In this document: in pieces, positions 7,013 to 9,508 of the stretch
Position numbering within the stretch: position 1 is the stretch's first letter
Layout of the letters: the number at the start of each line of letters is the position of its first letter
From: Phycisphaeraceae bacterium
Lineage (GTDB): Bacteria; Planctomycetota; Phycisphaerae; Phycisphaerales; UBA1924
Direction: 5' to 3'
NCBI GenBank assembly: GCA_009827205.1
Contig: WUAK01000096.1
Span: 1 to 9,508, forward strand
DNA length: 9,508 nt
The notes under the pieces: model-generated
The model's database searches: none
The model's input: the letters and a program-made list of their open reading frames with translations, nothing else
What the model was told of the DNA's origin: nothing
Program-made: the position numbers and the translations under genes

Positions 7013-7566
7013 TGAGAGCGAAGCGATCCTGTGGGTTTGCGATGGTTGAGATCGTCCTCGCCACGGCAATCGTGGGTGGATTAGCGGCTGCCGCGCTGTC
7101 GCTCGCCGCTTCCAGCGCGGGACAGAAGGCAAGGGCAGCAAACCTCGCACGGGCTCAAATGCTGTCCAGAACACTCGCTGAAGAGATCGCAACCAGGCCG
7201 GTTGCCGATTGGAGTTCTGGTGGGCTCGATCTCAAAATCAGTGATGGGTCATTCGCGCTCAAAACAGATCCGGATGCGACCCGAACGACCAAGAGCACGG
7301 GCAACAGGTCGGGATTCGTCACCATCGATGAATACAACGGCTACTCGGAGTCCCCGCCGACCGACGAGAACGGAAACGTCCTCAAAGGCTATTCGGGCTG
7401 GACGCGAGGCGTCGAGATCGACATCGTGCGTCTGGGTGATCCGGACACTGTGCAAGCTTCCGAGACCGGGCTGCGCAAGATCACAGTGAAGGTCCAGATT
7501 GGTGATGAGATCATCGCTCAGACGACGTTCCTGCGCAGCTCCGAGTGGGAAAGGGTCCAGCCATGA
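7012..7566 (+). CDS. gspI: GspI/PilV-like minor pseudopilin
   Basis: Minor pseudopilin of 184 residues. ATG 7012 is chosen over the in-frame TTG at 7009 because GAGGG (7000-7004) is spaced seven bases from it and it forms a TGATG overlap with gspJ. The leader MRAKRSCG is followed by FAMVEIVLATAIVGGLAAAA; Gly at -1 and Glu at mature 5 are present. The stretch AANLARAQMLSRTLAEEIATRP (about 42-63) is typical of GspI and PilV, which carry a helix of the form xLAxxxAEEI. The segment at about 106-132, with DEYNGYSESPP and SGWTRGV, is one I associate with planctomycete homologues. The single cysteine lies in the leader and would be removed. The stop overlaps the next ATG. Confidence 0.74.
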   Translation: MRAKRSCGFAMVEIVLATAIVGGLAAAALSLAASSAGQKARAANLARAQMLSRTLAEEIATRPVADWSSGGLDLKISDGSFALKTDPDATRTTKSTGNRSGFVTIDEYNGYSESPPTDENGNVLKGYSGWTRGVEIDIVRLGDPDTVQASETGLRKITVKVQIGDEIIAQTTFLRSSEWERVQP

Positions 7567-8675
7567 CCACGAAGAACAGGTCAGGGCGGGGCACGGTCTA
7601 CCTGCTCGTCCTGATGTCATCGGTCATCGTCACGCTGATCGGGCTCATGGGGTTCCGGATGCTGCGCGCGCAGGCGGCGATCGCACAGTCGGATACCGAT
7701 CGCGACGAAGCACTCGTGATCGCCGAGTCCGCGGTGCAGTGGGGGGTTCACATCGTCTCACTCAAGGGTGACTGGCGCGACAGCATCGCTTCGGGTGTGC
7801 CCATCCGCACAGGTGCCTTCGGAAACGGCACGATGAGTGTCACCATCACAGACAAGGACGACGGCGATATCGCTGATGACGACACAGAAGAGTTTGTCAT
7901 CTCGGGGACCGGCGTCGTCGGTGATGCAACACAAACGCTTGAGGTCACCGTCTCTACAACCGGCGGTCCCCATCCTTCACTCGAGAAATCTATTACAGTG
8001 GGCGACAGATTCGCACTCGATACCGGGGCATCCGTGACCATCGAAAACGGTGGCACCGCCAAGCGTTTGACTACCTATAGCGGAATGTCCTTCAGCTCCA
8101 GCAAGGTATCGATCGAAGACCCTGTCGATCTGCCGGATCCGTCGTTGCTTGGCACGTGGATAGACAAGGGCACACTGATCGATTCAAGCTCGCACTTGGG
8201 CTATTTCTCTAACGTTACATTCTCTAAAGCATCTGCTCCGAGTAAGGTGGCCGTTGATCCAGACGGTATCTACGTCATCGACGCGGGTGGGAAAGATTTC
8301 TACCTGAAAGACTGCACGGTGCAAGGTACCCTCATAGTCACAAATCTGGGTACTAATAGTCTGATCGTAGACGGATCCAAATTTGCATTTGGTGATCATG
8401 GTGGACCGACTCTTCTGGTTGATGGCAATGTCGAGTTGGCCACTGGTTGGGGTGTCGGTGTTCATCAAGGCTTAATCTATGCGAACGGCGACATCTATAT
8501 CTCAGATAACTTTATGTTGGTTGGTGCTATGTTCGCGACAGATGACGTCTGGATTGATCCGGTCACTGTGACCATCAACGACCACCCTAGCGCAACCGCA
8601 GGGCCGCCAGATGGCTTCACGCAGACATCAGGCTACGAGATTGTGGCTGGTTCCTGGGATCGGGTTGTCAACTAA
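7563..8675 (+). CDS. GspK/PilX-like pseudopilin-type protein with beta-rich C-terminal domain
   Basis: A 370-residue protein in the position of GspK. ATG 7563 (ATGA overlap, AAGGG at 7551-7555) gives the leader MTTKNRSGRG and the segment TVYLLVLMSSVIVTLIGLMG. As in GspK there is Gly at -1 but no Glu at mature 5. After the helix (to about 60, with DRDEALVIAESAVQWG) comes a first globular part with an Asp-rich loop at about 97-108 (DKDDGDIADDD), then a beta-rich domain at about 232-340. That domain repeats short strands (GIYVIDAGGKDFYLKDCTVQG, TLLVDGNVEL, GLIYANGDIYISDN), the look of a bactofilin-like or beta-helix fold. The normal GspK helical domain is not evident, so the GspK role rests on position and N-terminus. 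PilX-N-terminal planctomycete proteins are the closest match I recall. Base composition drops in the C-terminal third. Confidence 0.75.
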   Translation: MTTKNRSGRGTVYLLVLMSSVIVTLIGLMGFRMLRAQAAIAQSDTDRDEALVIAESAVQWGVHIVSLKGDWRDSIASGVPIRTGAFGNGTMSVTITDKDDGDIADDDTEEFVISGTGVVGDATQTLEVTVSTTGGPHPSLEKSITVGDRFALDTGASVTIENGGTAKRLTTYSGMSFSSSKVSIEDPVDLPDPSLLGTWIDKGTLIDSSSHLGYFSNVTFSKASAPSKVAVDPDGIYVIDAGGKDFYLKDCTVQGTLIVTNLGTNSLIVDGSKFAFGDHGGPTLLVDGNVELATGWGVGVHQGLIYANGDIYISDNFMLVGAMFATDDVWIDPVTVTINDHPSATAGPPDGFTQTSGYEIVAGSWDRVVN

Positions 8676-8697
8676 TTCTCAGCCTGCTATCTGACCA

Positions 8698-9508
8698 CTA
8701 AGCGGCTTTGCTCGTCGAAGACGCCGCTTCCTCGGCGACCATCTGGTCATAGACAGCCAAGTCAATCTTCATGAACGCGTCGACGACATCAGGGTCGAAC
8801 TGCGTGCCTTTACACTTCTCGAGTTCGGCGAGCACCTTCTCGCGGGGCATTGCTGAGCGGTAGGAGCGGTTCGAACTCATCGCGTCGAAGGTGTCGGCGC
8901 ACGCCAGGATGCGGGCCATCTGGGGGATCTCATCGCCCGCCAGGCCGTGCGGGTAGCCGCAGCCGTCCTGTCGCTCGTGGTGATGCAGCACACCGGGCAG
9001 GACATCTTCCAGGCCGGTCAGATCCTTCAAGATCCTGTACCCGATCTCAGGGTGTCTTTTAATGTGCTCGAACTCATCGTCCGTGAGCCGTCCGGGCTTG
9101 CAGAGCACCGCCTCGGGCACGCCGATCTTGCCGACATCATGCAGGAGGCCAGCGATCCGAACCCGCTCCGCGTCCTGCGTGTTCATACCGAGTTCGAGCG
9201 CGATCTGCTCACCCAGATAGGCGACCCGTCGTGAGTGGCCCTCGGTGTAGGCGTCCTTGGCATCGATCGCTGCCGAGAGTGACTCGACAATCCCAACGAA
9301 AAGCCGTTTCTGGATGTCGTAGAGCCTCGCGTTCGAGAGGAATGTCGATGTGAAGCTTGAGGCTGCCTCTATGAGCTTCGTGTCGTAGCTTGAGATGTGC
9401 CCGCCCTCGGCAATCTTGTCGCCCGCGACGATGAGTGCGTCAGTGCCGTACTCGTTCGGGAGCGAGCGTACAACTGCGCCGAGTGAGTCTTTCCACTCGT
9501 TGAGCGGT
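8698..9508 (-). CDS. GAF plus HD-GYP cyclic-di-GMP phosphodiesterase, N-terminus missing
   Basis: Probably hydrolyses cyclic-di-GMP. The frame stays open from the TAG (8698-8700) to the right edge, so the ATG at 9184-9186 is internal and the true start lies outside. Of 269 visible residues, about 1-70 resemble the end of a GAF sensor domain (ISSYDTKLIEAASSFTSTFL then NARLYD). The HD-GYP domain follows: DAKDAYTEGHSRRV with His91, LLHDVGKIGVP with HD at 123-124, KRHPEIG with His152, HHERQDGCGYP at about 176-186, and ACADTFDAMSSNRSYR with Asp205. All signature residues, including GYP, are intact, so the enzyme looks active. A short Ala/Ser tail ends it. It converges on the pilin operon with only 22 nt between the stops. 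It may be functionally tied to the GspE N-domain, a known cyclic-di-GMP binding fold in MshE relatives; that is inference. Confidence 0.93.
   Translation of the reverse strand, partial: PLNEWKDSLGAVVRSLPNEYGTDALIVAGDKIAEGGHISSYDTKLIEAASSFTSTFLSNARLYDIQKRLFVGIVESLSAAIDAKDAYTEGHSRRVAYLGEQIALELGMNTQDAERVRIAGLLHDVGKIGVPEAVLCKPGRLTDDEFEHIKRHPEIGYRILKDLTGLEDVLPGVLHHHERQDGCGYPHGLAGDEIPQMARILACADTFDAMSSNRSYRSAMPREKVLAELEKCKGTQFDPDVVDAFMKIDLAVYDQMVAEEAASSTSKAA

Noticed and set aside
8561..8573. Odd palindrome GGTCAC-T-GTGACC, looking like an operator
   Set aside because: It lies inside a coding region far from any start, encodes an ordinary beta-strand stretch (PVTVT), and occurs once.
8700..8729. 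Inverted repeat AAGCGGC / GCCGCTT just after the last pseudopilin gene, possible bidirectional terminator
   Set aside because: The 7-bp arms are separated by 16 bases, no T run follows on either strand, and it lies in the end of the HD-GYP coding region; too weak to call.
9184..9186. ATG as the start of the HD-GYP gene
   Set aside because: The frame continues to the right edge and encodes the first conserved His motif and the end of a GAF domain upstream of this codon.
1..9508. CRISPR arrays, tRNA or rRNA genes, insertion sequences, phage genes
   Set aside because: No repeated spacers, RNA-gene signatures, transposase-like reading frames or terminal repeats were seen; the other long open frames on the opposite strand are low-complexity shadows of the genes listed.

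Overview
The window is almost fully coding. It carries most of one type II secretion / type IV pilus-like locus on the + strand (about 1-8675) and, converging on it from the right, a cyclic-di-GMP phosphodiesterase of the HD-GYP type (complement 8698-9508, cut by the window edge). The host is probably a bacterium of the Planctomycetota, perhaps the Phycisphaerae. This rests on protein style rather than a marker gene: the last pseudopilin-like protein has a beta-rich C-terminal domain with a motif of the GIYVIDAGG type, the GspI-like protein contains an EYNGYSESPP-type segment, and the GspG-like pilin has a GPYLRSVPALP...GWIYDD ending. I recall all of these from planctomycete pilin clusters. 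There is no rRNA or tRNA to confirm it.

Layout. (1) Energy and platform genes: gspE ATPase (5' end missing), gspF, pilM-like, pilN-like, pilO-like, and a PilP/GspC-like protein with a TTG or GTG start. From gspE to pilO every junction is a stop/start overlap (ATGA or TGATG), so translation is probably coupled. (2) A 107-nt gap, the largest in the window, holding a weak candidate promoter and a good ribosome binding site for the next gene. (3) The fibre genes: gspG-like major pseudopilin, gspH-like, gspJ-like, gspI-like and a large GspK/PilX-like protein. The last four are again joined by stop/start overlaps. (4) A 22-nt convergent gap, then the GAF plus HD-GYP gene.

How they would work together. 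GspE (cytoplasmic hexameric ATPase) drives GspF in the inner membrane. PilM, PilN, PilO and the PilP/GspC-like protein form the alignment complex linking the motor to the outer membrane. The five pilin-like proteins would build the short fibre, GspG as the body and H/J/I/K as the tip. The secretin (GspD/PilQ) and the prepilin peptidase are not in the window. The locus mixes the split PilM+PilN arrangement of pili with the G/H/I/J/K pseudopilin set of secretion systems.

The most notable unexplained feature is a strong perfect-arm hairpin (5924-5960) inside the first codons of gspH, just after gspG. It looks like a terminator or mRNA-processing element that would set the ratio of major to minor pseudopilins. 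The rest is a recognisable family set; I do not see a wholly new system here.
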